This document shows positions 29,201-35,438 of a stretch of DNA of 64,000 bases, in pieces. The stretch's first letter is position 1. The number at the start of each line of letters is the position of its first letter. Below the pieces are notes generated by a model. It had not been told where the DNA came from and ran no database searches. It saw only the letters and a list, made by a program, of their open reading frames with translations. The DNA comes from CAZOOM01 sp964460795 (GTDB lineage Bacteria > Omnitrophota > Omnitrophia > Omnitrophales > Aquincolibacteriaceae), in the NCBI GenBank assembly GCA_964460795.1, contig CAYWRU010000007.1:1-64000 (forward strand), in the 5' to 3' direction. Both the position numbers and the translations under genes were made by a program.

Positions 29201-31748
29201 AGATCCAAAAATCCTTACAATTTTGGAAAGTGCAGGGAATTGGGATGGAGAATTTAATCAGCAAATGGCTGAACAGGGATTTCATTCTGGAGAAAATGGT
29301 TTGGCGGAAAATTTGGACGGTTTGAAATGGGACCAGGAGGGGGTTTCTCCTTATTTTATGGCTCAAGGGGAATATGATTTTAGAGATCAGCGCGGGCTCA
29401 TTCAGTTTGTCACCGATAAAATAATGAATTATTTTCGAGACGTTCGTTCTCCTTCATTCAGACCGGTCATGCTGTCACGTCAGGTGAGTCTGCAGGGCCG
29501 TAGCGGTTTAGAGATTTTATTCTATCAAGGAATCGAAAACCATATTGCGACGACGGCCAATGGGCTTCGATGGAATGGCCACGGGCTGGACAAGGCAGAA
29601 ATCGCGGTTTCCTCAGAAGGAAAAGGGTGGATTGAGGTGTTTGATCCGAAAGGATCCGGCCGGTTTATTCCCGGAGAACCGGAAGGAATTCCGTTCAAGG
29701 CCTCGCATCCGCTTGTCAAAGGCACTTTGGTCCGCGTCCTCAGATTTTCCGAAAGTGTTGAAGATATCTTGGAGCCTGTCCGTGCAGACTTTCTCGCGCA
29801 CTTGGGTCAATCAAGTTCCCCGGCTCGGGCGGAGGTGCGGAATCCCGACTTTAAAGAGCCTTTCGAATTTGTTGCGAATCAACTTAATTTATGGACTGGG
29901 GATAATGCTTGGTTTGCAAAAGAATTAGCAGAAGTGTCTGAGCCCAATAATCCGGAAGCTTTGAAATGGTGGAAGATAATGAATGCTCTTTTAAATTCCA
30001 TCAAGGGGGAGCGAAATGCCGTCATTCGATTGGCTGGACAATTGGGTGATCAGGCGCGGCGGGAATCGCCGTTATTGGCGCAAAATTCATATACAAATTT
30101 AATTAATGCGTTTTACAGACATTACCAGAAAGTGGGCGGTTCTGTTCTTGGGCTTCACGATGCATTAAGAAAAGCAAAAGACAAAGGAGATTACTCTTTT
30201 ATAAATTATTTCAATTTGTATTTTATTTACTACCTGCAGACAAATAAAATCATAGGTAGTTCGGAGCCCCGTTTCGAGTTGCCGGACGAATTGCTGCCTA
30301 AGAATGCTGCGGAGGTCGAGCTCCAAACGGGTAGGATGCGAGAAACGGTTCAACTTGTAGAGGAAACGCAATCTCCCATGCTTTCTCGTGAGTCATTAAA
30401 GGGGCTTGCTTCAAGCCTTCAGTCCTTACGTCAACTTTATGCAAGATATCCCGAACTCAATAAAACGATCGGCCGAATTTATGAAGATGAGACTCAGCAA
30501 TGGAAAGCTATTGAATTCGGTTTGGAGCGTAATGGTTACAAGATCGCTCCAGAAGATTTAGTAAGAATAATTAATTTTTTCCATTCTTTAACAGCCGCGA
30601 TCTATGTAGCTGCAAATCCAGATATTCAATGGTATGACTCCACAGGTGCTCCCGAGGTCGAGGCCATTTATAAGGAACAAAGTTATATTTTACAAAATTC
30701 AAAAGCTATTCTTAATGCTATCTATAGCGATCTGGATGTTGAAAGATATTTCGGCCTCGACGCCAAAGGACGACCACGGGCCGAGGTGCGGCAGGCGAGT
30801 TCGGATTTAGGATTGCGGACTGCGGATTTAGAACAATCCGTTATTCCGCAATCTGCACTCCGCACTCCGAAATCAGAAGTGCGACAATTGGCGGCGGGGC
30901 TGGTGGATCTGTTGGCTCCGAAAGAGGCGATGGCGCAAGTTCAGAATGATCTTGGGACGCAATTGGAAAATGAAATTGCTTTGGGAATGACGGCTGAGGA
31001 TCTGATTGAGGCGATGCTGGAACAAATGGACGTCATCCTGAGCAAAGCGAAGGATCTCGAGGTTGGGATTCCTCGGCCAGGGCCTCGGAATGACAGCAAG
31101 GGTGCGGAGGAAAATCTGGATATGAAAGCCCTTGCTCCGCTTCTTGCATCTTGGAAATCATTGGTATCTGATCAAAAAGTGACGCTGCTTTTAAAACTAA
31201 CGGACAATGCCGCCGCCAATAGGGATTCCATTCAGGCGCTGTTGGAGCAAAGAAAATCCATCGATCGGCTGCTTCTGCTTTCAGAAGAGGGGAGTGTTCA
31301 GCCGGAACTCACCAAACTTTTAAAAGAGAACCAGGTTTTTTATACAGCTCTCAAAAATCTTGGGCAGGCGGGTAAGATTCAACTATTTGGACAATCTCAG
31401 CTTCCCCTATTAAGCAAAGAGGCGCTTCCTCAAGAGGCAGTTTTGCAAAATAAATTACTTCCCGTCACGGTTAGTAAGGGGGAGGCCGATGCCGAGGACG
31501 TTCTGATTGAACTTCCGGAGGCAGTACTCCAGACCGTAATTGCAATTTATTTGGCAAGCCAGGACCTGAGCGGGAAAAAATCTATGGATGAAATCAAGGC
31601 CGAGCTTGTCAGTAAACTCAAGCTGGATCCTCAGGTCCTTGAACTCCAAAGCGAAAATGGACAGATGGGAGTGTCCATCATCCGATCTCAGCTGCGGCGT
31701 TTTCTCCTCGAATACCAGAGAGCTCAGGCGGTGAATCGAGCCGCTTAA
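8296..31748 (+). CDS. Giant secreted multidomain protein punctuated by RSEVR motifs
   Basis: One open frame of about 7,800 codons, interrupted only by two 100-N placeholders. The frame differs on either side of each gap only because the gap length is arbitrary; the repeat array continues across both. ATG at 8296 is preferred over the TTG at 8278. The N-terminus is a signal peptide ending in SQALA. Order of parts: a ChaN/TraB-like domain broken by palindromic inserts, two head domains each followed by 70-residue repeats, then modules resembling JAMM peptidases, methyltransferases, a nucleotidyltransferase with two membrane segments, HEAT repeats, a Nudix-like domain and helical regions. At least 22 strict R(S/A)ExR motifs sit between modules. 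No single function can be assigned. Export followed by processing, or use as a very large surface or periplasmic protein, are the main possibilities. Sequencing error is unlikely to create so long a frame. Confidence 0.85.
8742..8837. repeat. In-frame palindromic insert (GGGGATA/CCCCTA words)
   Basis: GGGATAGGGGATAAGGGG on the left is matched by CCCCCTACCCCCTACCCC on the right. It is read in frame as a proline-rich loop of the giant protein (STPYPLPPNP). Confidence 0.75.
9179..9252. repeat. In-frame palindromic insert (AGCACC/GGTGCT words)
   Basis: The left arm repeats GAGCACC, GAACACC and AGAGCACC; the right arm reads GCCTGGTGCGCTAGTGCTC. The same element type recurs three more times in the next kilobase, at 9462, 9778 and 10168. 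Confidence 0.75.
9462..9520. repeat. In-frame palindromic insert (AGCACC/GGTGCT words), second copy
   Basis: GAGCACCTGAGCACTAGAAC and ACACCAG words are followed by the complementary GGGTGCTCTGGTGCAC. The translated peptide (STRTPEHQPGALV) closely resembles the other three copies. Confidence 0.75.
9598..9706. repeat. In-frame compound palindrome (CCATAG/CTATGG words around a CCTGCC/GGCAGG hairpin)
   Basis: TCCATAGTCGATGGTCC at the left is answered by GGTCTATGGACTATGG words at the right. An inner hairpin CCCGCCTGCC/GGCGGGCAGG lies between them. Several element types are nested at one site without breaking the frame. Confidence 0.7.
9778..9857. repeat. In-frame palindromic insert (AGCACC/GGTGCT words), third copy
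   Basis: GAGCACCAGAACACCAGAGC on the left pairs with GGCTGGTGCTCCTG and TGGTGCACTGGTGC on the right. It lies directly before the conserved PILFVAGGFHT segment of the ChaN/TraB-like domain. Confidence 0.75.
10168..10244. repeat. In-frame palindromic insert (AGCACC/GGTGCT words), fourth copy
   Basis: GAGCACCAGAGCACCAGAAC on the left and CTGGTGCCCCGGTGCTC on the right are complementary. The translated peptide again reads STRTPDHQTGAALVPGAPV. Confidence 0.75.
10331..10440. repeat. In-frame palindromic insert (GGGATAAAAGGGG/CCCCTTT words)
   Basis: AAAGGGGATCAAAAGGGATA-type words on the left are complemented by CCCCTTTGACCCCC, TCATCCC and GATCCCC on the right. Confidence 0.7.
10608..10740. repeat. 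Three GGACTGTCC words and a short palindrome cluster in the linker before head domain 1
   Basis: GGGACTGTCCC occurs at about 10613 and 10643, and GGACTGTCCC near 10718. A GCCTGCCCGCC/GGCGGG pair lies between them. This low-complexity linker ends exactly at the RSEIR motif (10738-10752). Confidence 0.6.
10738..11290 (+). other. Head domain 1 preceding the first 70-residue repeat array
   Basis: A domain of about 180 residues starting with the RSEIR motif. It is repeated at 12551-13110 with high identity at the start (for example EIGNIKLETLRDGDLLGAI in both) and more divergence later. No known family is recognised. Each copy directly introduces an array of 70-residue repeats, so head plus array is a duplicated unit. 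Confidence 0.7.
11280..12410 (+). repeat. Array 1 of a 70-residue (210-bp) tandem repeat, six visible units
   Basis: Each unit carries Y-Y-E-x-x-F-G, a D-K-H-A-G turn, LYSVISSLIPKELGW and L-N-L-x-D-A-K-x-L-R-E-D-F. The LYSVISSL core is seen six times, with an assembly gap after the second. Units share most positions but differ at the residues after GW and at the W-x-x-x-x-x-G-D segment. I do not recognise the family; conserved tryptophan and glycine positions suggest a small helical fold of repeated surface units. Confidence 0.85.
11618..11717. other. Assembly gap of unknown length (100 N) inside repeat array 1
   Basis: Exactly 100 N, a conventional placeholder. The reading frame changes from one side to the other, as expected if the true length is not 100. 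Near-identical 210-bp repeats are the likely cause, so the number of units is a minimum. Confidence 0.95.
12551..13110 (+). other. Head domain 2 preceding the second repeat array
   Basis: A paralogous copy of the 10738-11290 domain, again opening with RSEIR (12551-12565). The first 100 residues are nearly identical to copy 1; the later part has diverged (for example SRWLKDAG against SRWLKGQR). Confidence 0.7.
13090..15530 (+). repeat. Array 2 of the 70-residue repeat, eleven visible units
   Basis: Eleven copies of the YSVISS-type core are seen, four before and seven after the second gap. Sequence from about 13203 to 13562 is identical to 13623-13982, two whole units (420 bp) apart, which points to recent duplication. 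Units toward the 3' end are more divergent (YSVIASMIPKDLRW, YSAISSLIPKEIGW). The array ends in a degenerate unit before the SVPLPKEPGSPAQ linker. Confidence 0.85.
13983..14082. other. Assembly gap of unknown length (100 N) inside repeat array 2
   Basis: Exactly 100 N placed directly after a perfect 420-bp-spaced duplication. Further identical units are probably collapsed here. Confidence 0.95.
15636..17096 (+). other. Module with first JAMM-like site
   Basis: Bounded by RSEVR (15636-15650) and RAETR (17082-17096). After a helical half, the C-terminal part has H-S-H-P followed by S-D-A-D (16863-16907), spaced approximately like the zinc site of JAB/JAMM metallopeptidases (HxH...Sx2D). Spacing differs by about one residue from the canonical form, so activity is uncertain. 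Confidence 0.4.
17235..18086 (+). other. Class I methyltransferase-like module
   Basis: Contains MDLGSGDGRVVVAYGLAG (around 17541-17595) followed by an acidic strand end GVEF, the motif I/II pattern of Rossmann-fold SAM-dependent methyltransferases. Flanked by RSEVR at both ends. The substrate is unknown. Confidence 0.6.
18087..19316 (+). other. Module with second JAMM-like site
   Basis: FHSHPTEDWPSAVD (H-S-H at 18303-18311, S and D at 18330-18341) matches the HxHP...PSxxD signature of JAB/JAMM metallopeptidases, with one residue fewer than the common spacing. Bounded by RSEVR and RSEAR. It may be a peptidase acting on the giant protein or on external targets, which is inference. Confidence 0.45.
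19317..20255 (+). other. Methyltransferase-fold-like module of unknown function
   Basis: Bounded by RSEAR and RSEVR. LEGSTGLELGPEYDSTALIEFL looks like a weak SAM-binding beginning, and the later part resembles a Rossmann-type fold. The glycine-rich loop is imperfect, so it may be inactive. Near its end lies the linker NQGDGTRR, which recurs in the second giant protein. Confidence 0.3.
20256..21173 (+). other. Helical module of unknown function
   Basis: About 280 residues of mainly charged amphipathic helix between RSEVR (20256) and two closely spaced RSEMR motifs (21099 and 21174). No family recognised. Confidence 0.4.
21174..22079 (+). other. Membrane-anchored nucleotidyltransferase-like module
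   Basis: After RSEMR there are two hydrophobic segments (about 21225-21350), then VSGSYLYKKAGDWPNDIDF (about 21524-21585). This is the GS...DxD pattern of minimal nucleotidyltransferases (DNA polymerase beta superfamily). A further hydrophobic patch follows near 21890-21970. Confidence 0.5.
22080..22601 (+). other. Beta-rich module of unknown function (possibly FHA-like)
   Basis: It starts with RFEAR (22080-22094) and ends at RSEVR (22602-22616). It contains IILGRKSVGE and GVYMKS around predicted beta strands, weakly reminiscent of FHA domains. The assignment is a guess. Confidence 0.25.
22926..23540 (+). other. HEAT-like helical repeat module
   Basis: Between RSEVR motifs at 22926 and 23541. 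SPHPEIRKLSVSILGGYGR and ETLNVLVNLLKS are typical of HEAT/armadillo-type helix pairs. Confidence 0.5.
23997..25166 (+). other. Membrane-anchored module, lysozyme-fold possibility
   Basis: RSELR is followed by one hydrophobic segment (about 24045-24110) and a domain with LALYALKMESNGRQT. This recalls the catalytic glutamate context (ESxG) of lytic transglycosylases, but the rest does not clearly match. It would be a cell-wall-facing unit if processed. Confidence 0.25.
25167..26588 (+). other. Module ending in a Nudix-like domain
   Basis: The second half has LAPFGGAIGE (about 26235-26262) and, about 80 residues later, LTQEMGEETGLF (about 26525-26562). These resemble the Pxx-GG and REUxEExGU parts of a Nudix box, with Q for R and an insertion between them. 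The first half has a Rossmann-like start (WIYLIGRGTLSSDALK) of unknown type. Confidence 0.4.
27840..27956. repeat. In-frame palindromic linker between RAEMR and RSEAR
   Basis: CGAGTTCGGATTTCGGATTG is complemented in part by CAATCCGCACTCC and CACTCCAAAATCC. It is followed by a CCTGCCTACTGGACAGGCAGG palindrome read as SLPTGQAG. The whole linker lies between RAEMR (27840-27854) and RSEAR (27957-27971). Confidence 0.65.
27957..29150 (+). other. Second clear class I methyltransferase-like module
   Basis: IIDAGHGDGAFLILLAHAFP followed by ELIGVELDPELYARS (about 28150-28260) is a well-formed SAM-binding motif I and acidic loop. A long helical and beta extension follows up to RAEIR (29151). Confidence 0.65.
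30777..31095. repeat. In-frame palindromic linkers near the 3' end of the giant gene
   Basis: The stretch 30790-30869 is built from GGATT, GCGGACTGCGGATT and its complement words (AATCCG, CCGCAATC, CACTCCG). The stretch 31024-31095 contains GTCATCCTGAGCAAAGCGAA...GGAATGAC, a common dispersed palindrome type. Both are read in frame between RAEVR (30777), KSEVR (30870) and the helical C-terminal region. Confidence 0.65.
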
Positions 31749-31821
31749 TAATAGTACTGAGTACTAGACAGATTCTTTCGGACTAGAAATTTATTGAGGT
31801 GTGAAAAAAAGGGATGGTACA

Positions 31822-32379
31822 ATGCACGCCATGATGGGAAGCATTGCTAAGACATTTCGAGTGGTTTCAGAGGCTCTCCGCAGTCAGAATATCCCCGTGG
31901 TTTTGATTGGCGGGTTTGCGCTTGGAGCCTACGGTCTTGCCCGCCATACCGCGGATGCGGATTTTATTATTGCCGAAGAATCCCTTGAAAAGGTGAAGCT
32001 TGCGCTTACGACGTGCGGTTACCGTGAGGCCGTTAGGACGTCGATATTTGTGAGGTTTACCGCTTCCGAGGTTTCTCTTTTAGATCTAGATTTTCTTCTT
32101 GTTTCAGAAGCGACCCTATCGGGCGTTCTTGATGCGGTCCAAACTTATCAGGTGGGGGATAGTAAAGCGCAAGTGCCTTCTTTGGAGCATTTGATTGCTT
32201 TAAAGCTGCATGCAATTAAAAATGATCCAAAGCGAGAAATGAAAGATTTGTTTGATGTTTATGAACTCATAAAAAAGAATCCAGACGCCGGCATTCTTAA
32301 TAAATTGCTGGATCTCTGTGACAAATATGGAACTGACCGTCTCTATCACAAACTTATGGAACTTGTGAAAAAATCATGA
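31822..32379 (+). CDS. Nucleotidyltransferase-fold protein (AbiEii/MNT-like)
   Basis: About 185 residues with LIGGFALGAYGLARHTADADF, the GG...T-x-D-x-D signature of nucleotidyltransferase superfamily proteins. A conserved KLHAIKND and KDLFDVYEL follow, as in AbiEii-type toxins and related housekeeping transferases. The ATG at 31822 has AGGGA about six bases upstream; a GTG at 31801 would add seven residues. Its stop overlaps the next small gene (ATGA). Pairing with a tiny partner gene hints at a toxin-antitoxin-like or subunit pair, but no activity can be claimed. Confidence 0.65.
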   Translation: MHAMMGSIAKTFRVVSEALRSQNIPVVLIGGFALGAYGLARHTADADFIIAEESLEKVKLALTTCGYREAVRTSIFVRFTASEVSLLDLDFLLVSEATLSGVLDAVQTYQVGDSKAQVPSLEHLIALKLHAIKNDPKREMKDLFDVYELIKKNPDAGILNKLLDLCDKYGTDRLYHKLMELVKKS

Positions 32380-32537
32380 AAAAGAAACTGGATTTACCTA
32401 AGAGCCGGGAGGAGATTCCGTCCAGCCGGACGCTTTCCTGGGAAGAGTACCTCGAGTTTGTGGAAGAGGGGCTTAAGTTAGGATTTAAGAGAGAGCCCCG
32501 GCCGCTTCCCGACGGCAAACCTTTCGAGTTACGATAA
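32376..32537 (+). CDS. Small 53-residue protein coupled to the nucleotidyltransferase gene
   Basis: A 54-codon frame starting at ATG inside the stop of the preceding gene (ATGA overlap), beginning MKKKLDLPKSREEIPSSRTL and ending with PRPLPDGKPFELR. It is highly charged and has a short WEEYLEFVEEGLKLGF helix. Translational coupling and sensible codon use argue that it is real. It could be an antitoxin or accessory subunit of the nucleotidyltransferase; no family is recognised. Confidence 0.6.
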   Translation: MKKKLDLPKSREEIPSSRTLSWEEYLEFVEEGLKLGFKREPRPLPDGKPFELR

Positions 32538-32629
32538 TTTGTTGATTCTTCTGTTGACTCTCCTCCGCATCGATCTATAATCTGCCCACTTCAATTGCTC
32601 TTTCAAACACAAACAGGCTAACCCTGCGA

Positions 32630-32694
32630 GGAAATTCCAAATAACAAGATCTAAATTCCAACTTGGGATTTGGTGCTTGGGTTTTGGGATTTCA
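32630..32694. repeat. Palindromic element inside the first riboswitch stem
   Basis: AAATTCCAAAT and TAAATTCCAA words are followed by TTGGGATTTGGTGCTTGGG and TTTTGGGATTT. It sits precisely between the two strands of the CCCTgCGA/TCGAGGG helix. Confidence 0.65.
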
Positions 32695-32727
32695 GTTCGA
32701 GGGCTTAGGGAAGCAAGGGCCAATTCA

Positions 32728-32807
32728 ATTTTAGATTGCAGATTTTTGATTTTAGATTTGAAATTTAGTAGCCAATCTAAAATCTTCAATCAAAAATCTA
32801 AAATATG
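32728..32807. repeat. Palindromic element (TTTTAGATT/AATCTAAAA words)
   Basis: TTTTAGATTGCAGATTTTTG and TTTTAGATTTG are complemented by CAATCTAAAATC and CAAAAATCTAAAAT. It lies between the GGGAAGCA and CCGCCGCTGT core stretches of the riboswitch. Confidence 0.75.
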
Positions 32808-32905
32808 ACATTGGTTTCTTCACGGTGCCGCCGCTGTAGACAAGAACGAAAAGGGTAAACCATTATTCTGAAATAAATTCGGAATGAGAAGGTCCTGAGT
32901 AGGAA

Positions 32906-32985
32906 AAGCAATGTCAAATGACGAATAACAAATGACAAAACAAATTCTTTTGTCATTTGAATTTTTAAATTTGTCATTACGAAGT
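32906..32985. repeat. Palindromic element (CAAATGAC/GTCATTTG words)
   Basis: GTCAAATGACGAATAAC and CAAATGACAAAA on the left are matched by TTTTGTCATTTGAATTTT and AATTTGTCATT on the right. It lies just upstream of the B12 box. Confidence 0.75.
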
Positions 32986-33012
32986 CTTGTCGAGTCAGAA
33001 GACCTGCCTGTT

Positions 33013-33093
33013 AAGATTTTAGATTTTTGAGTTTGGATTTTAGATTTGGATTTTCAGAGCAAATCTAAAATCTTCAATCTAAATTCTAAAATA
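33013..33093. repeat. Palindromic element between riboswitch and receptor gene
   Basis: GATTTTAGATTTTTGAG and TTTTAGATTTGG are complemented by CAAATCTAAAATC and CTAAATTCTAAAAT. A hairpin here could serve as part of the expression platform, although it has no T-run. Confidence 0.7.
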
Positions 33094-33142
33094 AAATTCC
33101 TCCGAGCAGAGAAATCCTCGAGACCCGTCTCTTCATTTATAG

Positions 33143-33204
33143 GCGCGTTCTTTCGGTGGCCTTTCTGTTACGGAGAAAGAAAGGTCCTATGATTAGGAAC
33201 GCGC
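33143..33204 (+). promoter_or_regulatory. Hairpin masking the ribosome binding site and start codon of the receptor gene
   Basis: CCTTTCT (33160-33166) pairs with AGAAAGG (33178-33184), which contains the ribosome binding site. An outer helix GCGCGTTC (33143-33150) with GAACGCGC (33197-33204) encloses the ATG at 33189. This is the layout expected of a riboswitch expression platform that blocks translation. Confidence 0.55.
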
Positions 33205-35435
33205 ATTTCCAAATCTCAGTTTTCAGTCTATTTAGTTTGTTATTTTCTCTCGCAAGCTTTACTTCGCCCGGTTATTCAAAGACAGTCCAAACCGAAATAC
33301 CGTCCGCTGTTTCGACTGTAACGAGCGACGATATCTCGAATATTCAATCCACAAAACCCATCACGATCATGGCCTCTCGTCTGCCCGGACTTCGTGAAAA
33401 TCTCCGCAACCGCTCGGCCAATATCACCTATAAGGACTCTAAAGATCTTGGGTTAACTCAGCCTTTGAATTTTCAGGATGCAGTGCGCGATACTGAAGGG
33501 CTGGTTTTTTATGATTCAGTTGGGAATGGGTTGGATCAAACCATCAGTATGCGGGGATTTAAAAACGCATCCGATGTTATTTTTTTAGTGGATGGGGTCC
33601 GGGTGAACGAGATTGATGGAGGCGGCATGACCTATCCCTTGCTCCGTCTTTCCAATATTGATTCCATCCAGGTGGATCGGGGATCGGGATCGCCCGTTTA
33701 TGGAAGCGGCGCCTTTGCCGGAGTTGTGAATATCACGACGCGCCAGCCAAGTGAAAAACCGGTCAGTCTTTTTGGAGACGCGGCCTGGTCAAGTTTCCGC
33801 GGGATTCAGTTTCATCAGGGAATCAGCGGCACTTTAAAAGATAATCTTACGCCGATCGGCGGAAAGTGGGCCTATTATTTCAACGGCGGACGCGATGTGA
33901 GTCATGGATTTCGTGCTAACGGAGATTGGAAAATTACAGATTTTGATATCAAGACTTCCTACACGCTTCCGGAGGACCGCGCCAAAATTCACGCGGGTGT
34001 AAAGCATGTTTATGATGATGTGTCGAATCCCGGTGAAATGACTTTTCAGCAGTATCAGGATAATCCCTGGCGTACCAACAAACCGCTTGATGGGCGGCGA
34101 TTTGACCAAACCATAGTCTCTGTGGGCGGTGATGCGAACGCGCTTGATAAACGCTTCACCACTTCTATTTTAGGAAGCTGGCGTTTGAATCGTATGGATT
34201 CTAAAACAACTTTTGGAACCTTTACGGATTTCCTGGACGGCTGGGATCCGGATACGAATCTTGTGGTTTCCAAATCACGCGATGAAGATCTGACCTGGCA
34301 GATGGGCTACGATGATACCTGGGATTGGCTGGGGAGTGAGACGATTTTTGGACTTGAAGGACGACGAGGTCTGAATCAAGGCACGCAGCGCGATGCTTTT
34401 GGCGGCGTGATTCAGGAAGCTCCGGCGATCGAAACCGACCGTGAAGTTCATCCTGAAAACTTTGGAATATTTTGGCGCGAAACACTGCGATTTTGGGACC
34501 GGGTCATTCCTTATTTTGGCATGAGGCATGATTTTAACTGGGTTCAGACTGAAGACCGTTTGGCGTCGGCCAATAATATTAGTAAGCGCTGGAACGCCTC
34601 CACGGTTTCAACCGGCGTCACCGTCAAAACACTTTCCTTTTTGGATCTTTTTGGAAACTATTCAACAGGATTCCGTGTACCGACTCCGGATGAACTTGCT
34701 CCGTTTTCGGGCGCCATTTCTACGAACTTAAATCCGGAAAAATCCCATAGTTATGAGGTGGGTTCGCGGCTTTTTTATAAAAACCTTGCGGCCTTAAAAA
34801 ACAGCTGGTTTTGGAATGATTTAAAGGATGAAATCTCTTTTGATTCCAATGCCGTCACGGCAGCGTCTCCGTTTGGGCAGAATATCAATATTGCAAAAAC
34901 CCGGCGTTACGGCACGGAACTCAGGCTGGATCTTAATCCGATCCAAGAACTGAACAGCTACGGAAGTTATGCGTGGACCCGCGCCTATGTTCGCGAGACG
35001 GACAGCAACGGTTCGCTGAAAGACGGCCGGACGCTGGAACAGATTCCAGAAAATCGTTTCACCTTTGGGTCTTTCCTGACCCCGCTTGCCAGGCTGGGGG
35101 AGCCTTATGATGGATTTAAGTTCGGACTGGACGGAATTTATACAGGGCCTCAACATCCGGTGGGATATCAGACGGCCTCTCAAGCGACTTTGAATACCAC
35201 GGGCGGAGCAGGGCATTCCATTAAAGGATATACGGTCTGGAATTTCATGACCTCATTCAAGTGGCATGAAAAGGAATTTTATTTCCGGATCAATAATATT
35301 TTTGATGAGCGATATTATTCGCGGGCCGTATCATCGACTTCATTTGGAACTTCCATCTATCCGGCTGGGACGTATAATTTTGTGGTCCCAGGTGCACCGC
35401 GCGAATATGTGATTGGATCCAAGTGGGAGTTTTAA
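33189..35435 (+). CDS. btuB: TonB-dependent outer-membrane receptor, probably for cobalamin (BtuB-like)
   Basis: About 748 residues. A signal peptide ends near SPGYSK, and a Ton-box-like ITIMA follows. The plug domain has QTISMRGFKNASDVIFLVDG and VDRGSGSPVYGSGAFAGVVNI, and the rest is a 22-strand-type barrel ending in an aromatic F (GSKWEF). A GTG at 33156 would add eleven basic residues; the ATG at 33189 has AAAGG five bases upstream and is preferred. The upstream B12-box and downstream BtuF-C-D genes indicate corrinoid as substrate. The symbol rests on this context, since receptors for other chelates look alike. Confidence 0.8.
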   Translation: MIRNAHFQISVFSLFSLLFSLASFTSPGYSKTVQTEIPSAVSTVTSDDISNIQSTKPITIMASRLPGLRENLRNRSANITYKDSKDLGLTQPLNFQDAVRDTEGLVFYDSVGNGLDQTISMRGFKNASDVIFLVDGVRVNEIDGGGMTYPLLRLSNIDSIQVDRGSGSPVYGSGAFAGVVNITTRQPSEKPVSLFGDAAWSSFRGIQFHQGISGTLKDNLTPIGGKWAYYFNGGRDVSHGFRANGDWKITDFDIKTSYTLPEDRAKIHAGVKHVYDDVSNPGEMTFQQYQDNPWRTNKPLDGRRFDQTIVSVGGDANALDKRFTTSILGSWRLNRMDSKTTFGTFTDFLDGWDPDTNLVVSKSRDEDLTWQMGYDDTWDWLGSETIFGLEGRRGLNQGTQRDAFGGVIQEAPAIETDREVHPENFGIFWRETLRFWDRVIPYFGMRHDFNWVQTEDRLASANNISKRWNASTVSTGVTVKTLSFLDLFGNYSTGFRVPTPDELAPFSGAISTNLNPEKSHSYEVGSRLFYKNLAALKNSWFWNDLKDEISFDSNAVTAASPFGQNINIAKTRRYGTELRLDLNPIQELNSYGSYAWTRAYVRETDSNGSLKDGRTLEQIPENRFTFGSFLTPLARLGEPYDGFKFGLDGIYTGPQHPVGYQTASQATLNTTGGAGHSIKGYTVWNFMTSFKWHEKEFYFRINNIFDERYYSRAVSSTSFGTSIYPAGTYNFVVPGAPREYVIGSKWEF

Positions 35436-35438
35436 GAC

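Larger units (their letters stand above)
32612..33012 (+). promoter_or_regulatory. Candidate cobalamin riboswitch with palindrome-filled loops
   Basis: AGTCAGAAGACCTGCC (32993-33008) matches the B12-box consensus. AACAGGC (32612-32618) and GCCTGTT (33006-33012) close a perfect P1 helix. CCCTgCGA (about 32622-32629) pairs with TCGAGGG (about 32697-32703). Core-like stretches TTAGGGAAGCAAGG (32705-32718), GTGCCGCCGCTGTA (about 32825-32838) and GAGAAGG (about 32889-32895) occur in canonical order. The element is far longer than usual because three palindromic repeats occupy its peripheral hairpins. The downstream operon encodes B12 uptake. The assignment rests on eye matching, not a covariance model. 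Confidence 0.65.

Noticed and set aside
8296..31748. Non-ribosomal peptide or polyketide synthase
   Set aside because: Despite the size, no condensation, adenylation, ketosynthase or carrier-protein motifs were found.
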